Positions 57,535-64,000 of a stretch of DNA of 64,000 nucleotides are shown piece after piece. Made by a program: the position numbers and the translations under genes. This stretch comes from Flammeovirgaceae bacterium UBA4465 (GTDB lineage: Bacteria; Bacteroidota; Bacteroidia; Cytophagales; Cyclobacteriaceae). The notes beneath the pieces were generated by a model that saw only the letters and a program-made list of their open reading frames with translations, had not been told where the DNA came from and searched no databases. Every line of letters starts with the position of its first letter. Position 1 is the first letter of the stretch. The stretch covers positions 186,001 to 250,000 of the forward strand of contig CAJJBF010000001.1 of the NCBI GenBank assembly GCA_905182375.1. Reading direction: 5' to 3'.

Positions 57535-58371
57535 TTAGGTTAATGTTTTTATAGTCAATTTTATGGCTTCTACTGCCGGGCGGACATCATGAACTCTCAA
57601 AATGTCTGCCCCTTTTGTCAAAGCTAAGGTATTTAAAACCGTTGTTCCGTTCAACGCTTCTGAAGCATCTGTCTTGAGTGTTTTATATATCATCGATTTT
57701 CTAGATAGTCCCACTAATATAATACTTTCTAAATTTTTAAAGAGCTCTAGGTTACTAAGAATTTCAAAATTTTGCTCCGTAGTTTTCGCGAAGCCAAAGC
57801 CGGGATCTATAATTAAATCAGAATGTCCTTTATCTTTTAAACGCTCAATTAATTGGGAAAAATAAAATAAGATTTCTGAGATAATGTGCGTGTATTTGGT
57901 CATTTTCAGCATGTTTTTTGGGTTCCCTCGCATATGCATGGCAATGTAAGGCACCTGATTAGCCGTGATGAAATCAACCATTTTAGGGTCTAACATTCCC
58001 CCTGAAATATCATTTACAATCTTTGCTCCAGACCTAATAGCGGCCTCTGCAACCTCACTTCTAAAGGTATCAATTGAGATTAATGCATCAGGGAAATGCA
58101 ACTTAATCAACTCAATCGCGTGGGATGTGACACCTATTTCATCTTTTATGGGTACCTCCTTAGCTCCCGGCCTTGAGCTATAGCCTCCAACATCTAAAAT
58201 ATCTGCCCCTTCTTTCAACATTTCACCAGCACGATTCAAAATATCACCCTCATTCACCACGCGACTTTTTGCATAAAACGAATCTTTGGTGACATTCATT
58301 ACCCCCATTACACGTGGTCGATCAAAAGACAAGAGTCTTCCAGAGACCTTAATTGACTTAGAAAAATTCAT
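57535..58371 (-). CDS. folP: Dihydropteroate synthase
   Basis: FolP joins para-aminobenzoate to dihydropterin pyrophosphate in folate synthesis and is the sulfonamide target. The 278-residue TIM barrel has VMGVMNVTKDSF, ADILDVGGYSSRPGAKEV, SIDTFRSEVA, IVNDISGG and DPGFGFAKTTEQN. The pterin and pyrophosphate binding loops look normal. It is the first gene before cdaA and is divergent from the DUF1599 gene. Confidence 0.96.
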   Translation of the reverse strand: MNFSKSIKVSGRLLSFDRPRVMGVMNVTKDSFYAKSRVVNEGDILNRAGEMLKEGADILDVGGYSSRPGAKEVPIKDEIGVTSHAIELIKLHFPDALISIDTFRSEVAEAAIRSGAKIVNDISGGMLDPKMVDFITANQVPYIAMHMRGNPKNMLKMTKYTHIISEILFYFSQLIERLKDKGHSDLIIDPGFGFAKTTEQNFEILSNLELFKNLESIILVGLSRKSMIYKTLKTDASEALNGTTVLNTLALTKGADILRVHDVRPAVEAIKLTIKTLT

Positions 58372-58398
58372 AGCTGTAATTTATATTCCGAAATTGGC

Positions 58399-58406
58399 TA
58401 ATTTTG
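58399..58406 (+). promoter_or_regulatory. Possible -7 promoter element for the DUF1599 gene
   Basis: TAATTTTG fits TAnnTTTG and lies 30 bases before the TTG at 58437. If real, it places transcription start after the TTG at 58404 and so favours the later start codon. No good -33 match was found. Confidence 0.35.
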
Positions 58407-58436
58407 GTAAAATTTAAAATTTTATACTTTAACACC

Positions 58437-58976
58437 TTGAAAACAAATACAAGTAAGGACTACAGTGAAGTAATTGCCAACTGCAAAGAACTCTTTGGTA
58501 AGAAAACCCAAGATTATGGTACGGCCTGGAGAATTTTGAGATTATCCTCCATCACAGATCAAATCTTCATTAAAGCCCAAAGAATACGTTCAATTCAAGA
58601 GAAAGGCCATCAAAAAATTGAAGATGACATTGCCTCGGAGTTTGTAGGAATTATCAATTATTGTCTGATTGCCATGATTCAAATTGATCTACAGGATACT
58701 ACAGAGCTGGAAGTCTCATGGGGTCAACTTGAACCCCTTTATGACCAAGCCGTTCAAGAAACAAAAGATTTGCTACAAAACAAAAATCATGATTATGATG
58801 AGGCTTGGCGAGATATGAGAATTTCATCAATTACAGATATCATTCTCATGAAATTATTTCGTGTCAAACAAATAGAGGATAACCAAGGACAAACCCTGGT
58901 TTCGGAAGGCATTAAAGCAAATTATCAAGATATGATTAATTATGCCGTATTTTGCCTAATCAAATTAAATATATAA
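58437..58976 (+). CDS. DUF1599 protein with two tandem copies of the domain
   Basis: This protein of about 179 residues is made of two related halves. The first contains CKELFGKKTQDYGTAW, ILRLSSITDQIFIKAQRIRS and GIINYCLIAMI. The second has TKDLLQNKNHDYDEAW, MRISSITDIILMKLFRVKQ and DMINYAVFCLIKL. The domain is known as DUF1599, also called nucleotide modification associated domain 1, of unknown biochemical role. No ATG lies before the conserved start, so TTG 58437 is chosen; TTG 58404 is the only earlier option and overlaps a promoter-like TAATTTTG. It is divergent from folP. Confidence 0.8.
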   Translation: MKTNTSKDYSEVIANCKELFGKKTQDYGTAWRILRLSSITDQIFIKAQRIRSIQEKGHQKIEDDIASEFVGIINYCLIAMIQIDLQDTTELEVSWGQLEPLYDQAVQETKDLLQNKNHDYDEAWRDMRISSITDIILMKLFRVKQIEDNQGQTLVSEGIKANYQDMINYAVFCLIKLNI

Positions 58977-59007
58977 ATAAATTCGCACCTATTTAGCACC
59001 TATTAAA

Positions 59008-60093
59008 ATGAAAGTATTAAAAGAATTTTCAAGATATTTTGTTGGGGGATTATTTATTTTTTCTGGCCTGATTAAAGTGAATGATCCCGTCGGTACCTCC
59101 ATTAAATTGGAAGAATATTTCGAGGTATTTGCCTATGACTTTGCTCCATTTTTTGAATATTTCATCCCAGCCTCTTTATTTCTATCCGTATTCCTTAGCG
59201 TCTTAGAGGTAGCCCTAGGTCTTGCCCTCTTGTTGGGATTTAAGGTCAAAGAAACCGCTTGGGCCCTTCTTGTGATGATTGTCTTTTTTACCTTTTTGAC
59301 TTTTTATTCCGCTTACTTTAATAAAGTGACAGACTGTGGATGCTTTGGAGATGCTATAAAATTAACTCCTTGGGAATCTTTTACCAAAGATATTATCCTC
59401 TGTTTCTTCATTGCATTAATTTTCATCAATCGCAATTCCTACACGGCCTTATTTGATGTAAAAATAGGCAGCATCGCAGTTTATGGAGCTACTGGATTTT
59501 TGGTCATCACAGCCATAATAGCCATAAGAAACCTACCCTTTATTGACTTTCGCTCCTATGCCATAGGCAATGACCTCCCTGCCCTCATGGAGCCCTCTGC
59601 CGAACTCATCTATGAGTATGTAATGGAAAAGGAAGGCAATGAGTTTAGGTTCAAAGATTACCCAACAGATAATAGTTATGAATTCAAAGAAATGGTCATC
59701 ACTAACCCCGAAGTACAACCTAAGATTACAGATTTAGCCGTTTGGAAAGATGATATTGAATATACCAGTGAATTATTCAGAGGCAATAAGTTATTGATCA
59801 TCATACAAAGTATTGAAAAAACAAATCCAAATAAAACTGAAGAAATCAAGACCCTTGGCCTCGAGCTCAAGAATGCCGCTACTTGGGTCCTTACCTCTTC
59901 TTCGCAAGACGACTATCAACAGTTCAGTAAGCAAGCTCAATGGCAATTCCCTTTTTTCTTTACCGATGCCACGGTCCTCAAAACCATTGTTCGATCGAGT
60001 CCGGGAATTGTCCTACTTAAAAATGGGGTTGTTGTGGGTAAATGGCATTATAATGCGACGCCAAGTGCCTATGAAATTCAGCATCTCCTCTAA
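59008..60093 (+). CDS. BT_3928-like DoxX/MauE-type membrane protein
   Basis: The 361-residue protein has four to five N-terminal helices of DoxX/MauE type: RYFVGGLFIFSGLIKVNDPVG, then helices around 55-80 and 85-105. A Cys pair follows in VTDCGCFGDAIKLTPW. After a last helix near 155-170 comes a soluble C-terminal region that may be thioredoxin-like (LLIIIQSIEKTN). MauE-like proteins with CGCFGD are thought to take part in disulfide handling. This is the pattern of the Bacteroidota family named after BT_3928, function unproven. Its stop codon shares one base with the aroK start. Confidence 0.8.
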   Translation: MKVLKEFSRYFVGGLFIFSGLIKVNDPVGTSIKLEEYFEVFAYDFAPFFEYFIPASLFLSVFLSVLEVALGLALLLGFKVKETAWALLVMIVFFTFLTFYSAYFNKVTDCGCFGDAIKLTPWESFTKDIILCFFIALIFINRNSYTALFDVKIGSIAVYGATGFLVITAIIAIRNLPFIDFRSYAIGNDLPALMEPSAELIYEYVMEKEGNEFRFKDYPTDNSYEFKEMVITNPEVQPKITDLAVWKDDIEYTSELFRGNKLLIIIQSIEKTNPNKTEEIKTLGLELKNAATWVLTSSSQDDYQQFSKQAQWQFPFFFTDATVLKTIVRSSPGIVLLKNGVVVGKWHYNATPSAYEIQHLL

Positions 60094-60611
60094 TGAAACC
60101 TATCTTCTTGATTGGACTGCCAGGATCCGGTAAAAGCACCTTTGGAAAATCTCTTGCCTCCGCACTTAATCTTAATCATGTAGATTTAGACCAGCTGATT
60201 GAGTCAAAAAACAACAAAAGTATCAATGCTCTTTTTGAAATACATGGCGAAGCATATTTCAGAGAAATAGAAAGAAATGCCCTTCAAGAGTTACTCGACA
60301 AATCCAGTACTGACATTCTCTCATGTGGAGGAGGTACCCCTTGTTTTTATGATAATATGAGCAGAATGAATGCGGCAGGTCTTACAGTTTTTCTTGACAT
60401 CCCTGTGGCTACTATTGTAAAAAGAGTAGCGACAAATCATGACCGCCCACTCCTGAAAAAAAAGAATTTAGAAAAAACCATTACCCAAATGCGGGTCGAA
60501 AGAATCCAATACTATAACCAAGCACAGATCATTTTTAGTGAACCGGGAAATCAGGTCAAACAAGTGTTAGAAATTCAATCCTATCTAAAAATTCAATCCA
60601 AAGGTAAGTAA
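60093..60611 (+). CDS. aroK: Shikimate kinase
   Basis: AroK phosphorylates shikimate at the 3-OH in aromatic amino acid synthesis. The 172-residue P-loop kinase has GLPGSGKSTFGK (Walker A), DLDQLIE (shikimate-binding Asp), FREIERNAL, SCGGGTP (Walker B-like/GGGT) and the lid HDRPLL. Start and upstream stop overlap as TAATG, implying translational coupling to the BT_3928-like gene. Its last 27 bases overlap the 3' end of the convergent outer-membrane protein gene. Confidence 0.94.
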   Translation: MKPIFLIGLPGSGKSTFGKSLASALNLNHVDLDQLIESKNNKSINALFEIHGEAYFREIERNALQELLDKSSTDILSCGGGTPCFYDNMSRMNAAGLTVFLDIPVATIVKRVATNHDRPLLKKKNLEKTITQMRVERIQYYNQAQIIFSEPGNQVKQVLEIQSYLKIQSKGK

Positions 60612-62183
60612 AGCTGTCGTCTGATAGTCAGAAAGCTTTGCAATCGGTTGATTCACTTCTATGTAATAGGGTGAAACGTACCTTTTCATACGTTGGTGCG
60701 TAAAGGCAAAATCAATAAAAAAGTCGGCCTCTCGATATCCAAATCCTATACTGAATTGATCCGTATTTCTGTTATAATTTGAAGATGTGTAAGGATCCTC
60801 TTGAAATCCATAGCCCCCCCTCAACTGAAAGCTACCTATTTTATATTCTGCCCCTATCCGATAATTGAGCACTGATTTATAGCGTTCCTTAATTTCTTGA
60901 TTGTCTGCAGATAGGTCAAAATCCTTTCCATTCAGGAAAAGGTTGCTGTAATCCTTAAATTCAATTTCTCCAGTTAAAAAGCCATTTTTTCCCAAAAAAT
61001 ACGAGAGTCCAATATTAAATTTTCCTGGGGTCGTCAAGGTATAAGTTGAGACGAGAATATCACCCAATTCTTCGAAAACAGCCAATTCGGATGTATTCTC
61101 AACAAATCTAGTTTGAGGATCATCGTCTATGTCCTCGGTATCAAAAGTGACCGAAACATAGTCATAGTTATCAAAGTAATTCGTACTTATATCATTGAAA
61201 AATTCTTCGTCAAATCGCATGAAGCTGGGTGTCGCATAAGATAAACCCAATATCAGATGGGACAAAGGCCTAACAATGATTCCAAAATTAGCTCCCGCTC
61301 CCGTTCCAACTATAGATAACTGATTTCGTATAGTGATATTATCCAGCGCATCTTCAGATGTTAAAGTCCCATCTTGTTCGTAATAGAAATAATCAAACTC
61401 ATTATAATTTTCCACTTTTTTATAATCAAGTGAATTCACAGACAAACTTGCCCCAAAATAAAGCCAATCCATATAATTAGCCCCATAAGCAAAATTAATG
61501 GCATATTGGCTGCCCTCGGTCACAATACTGTTACTCTGAGTGGGTCTGCTGAATTCAAACGGGCTACTGTATCCTGGATAATTAGGGATCGTATCATAAC
61601 CAACGAGTTCTTCAAAGCCTGGATAAAATTCGTAATTATTTGGATGAGGATTGATTAAAAACTGATCGTAAAAAGTTGACGTTAATGTGGGGTCATCAAA
61701 GGGGTTTTCTACCACAGTATTGATATATGAATTATCATAATTTTCGCTTTGATAATAGGTCTCATTATAAAAGTCATTGACTCGATCTACGGTGATGGCA
61801 AAAGAACTACCTCTGATCGGTTGAGTAGCAATGTCTCCATCTCCAAAATAAAAAGACAACCCCAGTTGGGCGATGTTAAAGTTTACTTTTTTATCAAGAT
61901 TAGATTGCTTTAAATAATCAGACTCGGTTTTATGAAAATTTAATCCTGGTGTGATCGAAAACACCCCTCGATTATAAAATCCCAAACCTGCTGGATTAGA
62001 ACTGGCATGGCTCAAGTCCCCACCTAATGCTACCTGAGCCCCGCCAATACCCTGAATTCTTGCCGTACCCCCAAAAGAAGTCTGACTGAATTGTAAGGCT
62101 TGTTCGTAATAGCCAAACTGGGCCTGACTACTCAAAAAAGAGCACATAAATATCCCAACCAAGAAATAAATTAATCTATCCAT
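60585..62183 (-). CDS. Outer-membrane beta-barrel protein, OmpP1/FadL-like
   Basis: The 532-residue protein has a signal peptide (1-21, ending SSQAQ), and the mature part starts FGYYEQALQFSQTSFGGTARIQGIGGAQVALGGDLSHASSNPAGLGFYN in pieces. The GGxxxAxGGDxxxxxxNPAGL pattern is typical of FadL/PorV-type barrels in Bacteroidota. Alternating beta strands continue to a terminal aromatic strand (TALLTFGLNF). It may transport hydrophobic compounds; a PorV-like T9SS shuttle is an alternative not supported by detailed features. Its 3' end overlaps aroK by 27 bases. Confidence 0.8.
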   Translation of the reverse strand: MDRLIYFLVGIFMCSFLSSQAQFGYYEQALQFSQTSFGGTARIQGIGGAQVALGGDLSHASSNPAGLGFYNRGVFSITPGLNFHKTESDYLKQSNLDKKVNFNIAQLGLSFYFGDGDIATQPIRGSSFAITVDRVNDFYNETYYQSENYDNSYINTVVENPFDDPTLTSTFYDQFLINPHPNNYEFYPGFEELVGYDTIPNYPGYSSPFEFSRPTQSNSIVTEGSQYAINFAYGANYMDWLYFGASLSVNSLDYKKVENYNEFDYFYYEQDGTLTSEDALDNITIRNQLSIVGTGAGANFGIIVRPLSHLILGLSYATPSFMRFDEEFFNDISTNYFDNYDYVSVTFDTEDIDDDPQTRFVENTSELAVFEELGDILVSTYTLTTPGKFNIGLSYFLGKNGFLTGEIEFKDYSNLFLNGKDFDLSADNQEIKERYKSVLNYRIGAEYKIGSFQLRGGYGFQEDPYTSSNYNRNTDQFSIGFGYREADFFIDFAFTHQRMKRYVSPYYIEVNQPIAKLSDYQTTALLTFGLNF

Positions 62184-62203
62184 ATTCGGCCTAGAGTTAA
62201 AAT

Positions 62204-63562
62204 TTAATTTTTATTCGATCTTGAAGAACTGGTACCCGAAGATCTACTTCCTGAAGAACTTCCAGAGGAACGACTCCCCGAAGAACTAGGTGCGCTGTAA
62301 CTTCTGGAAGAACCCGAAGAACTATTGCTCGAAGGCGCATAAGATCTAGAAGTCGAAGAAGTGCTTGTTGAATTTGCTTTAAATCCTGAAGAGGCAGAGC
62401 CTGATGAGTACTGTGTATCTGTCTTTTGATAACTATTTCGCGTCTCACCGCTGGTAGGCAAGTTAAAGTCATTTCTGCGCTCAGGCATATTCGTTGTACT
62501 ATAACGCCTAGCCGAATTCATTTGTGTAGCTACTCCCCTGTTATTTTCAATAACCGTTGACCGCTCCTTGTTCACGGTCGCAGTGCTGCGATTCAAACTG
62601 GTCGCATAACGTGCCGAATTGCTTCGACTTTGGGTTTCAACCGCATTGGATCTGGTAAAGGATTCATTGCTTCTTTCTCTGCTAACGGACCGATCAAGGT
62701 ATTCATTTTGAGATTTTTGATTTCCCAAATCTGTTGCCCTTGATGAATTGGAGCGAATATTTGTACTACTCAATCTTCTATTTAGATCTGTGGATCTAGA
62801 TTCATTCATACCCCCCCTGACCACGGCCTGAGATCCTCCTGATCCTCTGGGTCCAATCACCTTGGCTCTGCGCACTTCTTCGTAGCCTTCGGCTAAAACC
62901 ACGGAATTGTAACCTGTATTGTAGCTGTAAGCAGGTGGACAATAATAATTATTAAAGGCACGGACATTTGAATAATAATAAGGATTATTGAATCTAGATG
63001 AGTAAAAAGGTCTTGAAAAACCATAGCCAAAGGGATCATAAGGATTGTACCCATAAACACCATAGGCGTAAGGACTGTAAAAATCACTCATCCAAACATT
63101 ACCAAATGGATCATAGCCGTACATAAATCGATTATTAAATCTCGAAAATCCATACGAACTAACAACATTAATGTTAAACGCAGCTGGGGTATAGATGGTA
63201 GCTTGACGCTCATAGTTATTGAAATAACCACTGGTGCTTGAAATATTAGTAGAGGTAGTTTCAGGATAATAGTCTACCTCTTGATTTCGTCTTGATGACT
63301 TTTTATCTGATTGGACTTGATACTTTGCTATGTATTCAGGATTTATGTTTTTATCCAAATAAACTTCCTCCAAATCGTCATCCTCAAAAGCTGACATAAC
63401 CCTCATTGCATCCCCGCGATTTGCTTTCAGGTTAAAATCTGTTTGCTTTCTATCCGCCTTGGTAAAATACATGTCATCGTATTCTTGAGCGAGGATGGTA
63501 TTAAAAATTGAAAGAATGAAAACAAATAAAAATATTCCGGAACTTTTTATATATTTTTTCAT
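62204..63562 (-). CDS. Secreted low-complexity protein, Tyr/Asn/Gly-rich and Ser/Arg-rich
   Basis: I do not recognise this 452-residue protein. It has a signal peptide (FLFVFILSIFNTILAQ), then a moderately normal N-terminal part with an acidic stretch (EDDDLEEVYLD). Residues 140-215 are rich in Tyr, Phe, Asn, Gly and Pro (YGYDPFGNVW, YGYNPYDPFGYGF). The final 230 residues are dominated by Ser, Arg, Asn and Thr and end in SSGS/SRSSG repeats. Such tails are intrinsically disordered and basic. It starts 20 bases before the FadL-like gene and may be co-transcribed. A cell-surface or envelope role is inference. Confidence 0.7.
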   Translation of the reverse strand: MKKYIKSSGIFLFVFILSIFNTILAQEYDDMYFTKADRKQTDFNLKANRGDAMRVMSAFEDDDLEEVYLDKNINPEYIAKYQVQSDKKSSRRNQEVDYYPETTSTNISSTSGYFNNYERQATIYTPAAFNINVVSSYGFSRFNNRFMYGYDPFGNVWMSDFYSPYAYGVYGYNPYDPFGYGFSRPFYSSRFNNPYYYSNVRAFNNYYCPPAYSYNTGYNSVVLAEGYEEVRRAKVIGPRGSGGSQAVVRGGMNESRSTDLNRRLSSTNIRSNSSRATDLGNQKSQNEYLDRSVSRERSNESFTRSNAVETQSRSNSARYATSLNRSTATVNKERSTVIENNRGVATQMNSARRYSTTNMPERRNDFNLPTSGETRNSYQKTDTQYSSGSASSGFKANSTSTSSTSRSYAPSSNSSSGSSRSYSAPSSSGSRSSGSSSGSRSSGTSSSRSNKN

Positions 63563-63617
63563 AGCTATAATTTTTTAAATTTAATCAATCCTAACCAAGT
63601 TTCAATCATCAAAAAGC

Positions 63618-63625
63618 TATATTTG
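63618..63625 (+). promoter_or_regulatory. Possible -7 promoter element of proS
   Basis: TATATTTG (TAnnTTTG) lies 61 bases before the proS start in the 124-base divergent gap. No convincing -33 element was found. Confidence 0.3.
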
Positions 63626-63686
63626 AACTTTTTAAATGTTGACTTCAATAATGTCATTGCAATTACTATACCAAACTCAAAAATAA

Positions 63687-64000
63687 ATGGCCAAAGCAAT
63701 ACCGAGCAGAGCAGAAGATTATTCATTATGGTACAATGAATTGGTTAAAAAGGCAGGATTAGCTGAGAATTCACCTGTCAGAGGTTGCATGATTATTAAA
63801 CCCTATGGTTTTTCTATTTGGGAAAAAATGCAACAACAACTGGATATCATGTTCAAGAATACAGGACATGAAAATGCTTATTTCCCACTTTTTATCCCTA
63901 AATCATATCTCAGCAAGGAAGCAGATCATGTCGAAGGGTTTGCCAAAGAATGCGCGGTAGTCACTCACTACAGATTAAAAAATGATGAAGATGGCAAAGG
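63687..64000 (+). CDS. proS: Prolyl-tRNA synthetase, N-terminal fragment
   Basis: The first 104 codons are in the window and the gene runs off the right edge. The peptide starts [20 protein letters not shown] and continues with [35 protein letters not shown] and [19 protein letters not shown]. This is the start of the class II core of the shorter, eukaryote-like (type 3) ProS common in Bacteroidota. The ATG at 63687 is the only sensible start. Confidence 0.93.
   Translation, partial: MAKAIPSRAEDYSLWYNELVKKAGLAENSPVRGCMIIKPYGFSIWEKMQQQLDIMFKNTGHENAYFPLFIPKSYLSKEADHVEGFAKECAVVTHYRLKNDEDGK

Noticed and set aside
62197..62472. 91-codon open frame on the minus strand inside the Ser/Arg-rich gene
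   Set aside because: It is an alternate frame of a low-complexity repeat region with Leu/Arg-rich composition produced by the Ser codon pattern, and no independent protein character.

Overview
The window is an ordinary chromosomal stretch of a Bacteroidota bacterium, and gene content suggests the Saprospiria/Chitinophagia side of the phylum (inference). The evidence is a full-length SprA (type IX secretion translocon), DUF4837, DUF4292, DUF6787 and BT_3928-type proteins, a long Bacteroidota-type SecA and urocanase, a malic enzyme-PTA fusion, and promoter elements of the Bacteroidota form TTG-N19/20-TAnnTTTG. I saw no rRNA, tRNA, CRISPR array, insertion sequence or prophage.

Layout. 1-3266 (+): the tail of a flippase-like membrane protein, rfaE2, a zinc peptidase, an acyl-CoA dehydrogenase and a broken AraC-type regulator. 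3267-12384 (-): two small membrane proteins, an M20 amidohydrolase, a SPOR-like lipoprotein, secA, dapF, rplS and dnaK. 12633-17195 (+): prfC, an RluA-type pseudouridine synthase, a DUF6787 protein and a heavily decayed LTA-synthase/sulfatase-type pseudogene. 17280-19040 (-): atpD-atpC behind a good promoter, closed by a 21-bp perfect hairpin. 19352-24841: a TIM-barrel isomerase (+), then (-) a nucleoid-associated protein, an orphan histidine kinase and a NatAB-like ABC exporter. 25100-30498 (+): plsC, gatC, a 927-residue membrane-TPR protein of unknown function and hutH, facing hutU (30519-32531, -).

32668-55173 is a roughly 22-kb run on the minus strand. Reading in the transcribed direction it carries tdh, an enoyl-CoA hydratase, a lipid-linked sugar flippase, a TPR protein, a DUF4292 lipoprotein, an EnvC-like protein, tatA, gatA, a LysM lytic transglycosylase, a DUF4837 protein, maeB, ruvA, sprA, gcvH and tonB. 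Much of this serves the cell envelope: protein export (Tat, T9SS), peptidoglycan remodelling and outer-membrane energy coupling. Divergent from tdh are a 65-residue conserved-looking ORF and kbl, so tdh, kbl and gcvH together suggest threonine breakdown through glycine.

56693-64000: folP-cdaA (-, folate and c-di-AMP synthesis), a duplicated DUF1599 protein, a DoxX-like BT_3928 protein and aroK (+), a FadL-like outer-membrane protein and a Ser/Arg-rich secreted protein (-), and the start of proS (+).

No clearly new multi-gene system is present. The points most worth a second look are the decayed LTA-synthase-like gene with the adjacent hairpin, the internally deleted AraC regulator, the EnvC homologue with missing zinc ligands, the duplicated DUF1599 protein, and the unknown 927-residue membrane-TPR protein.
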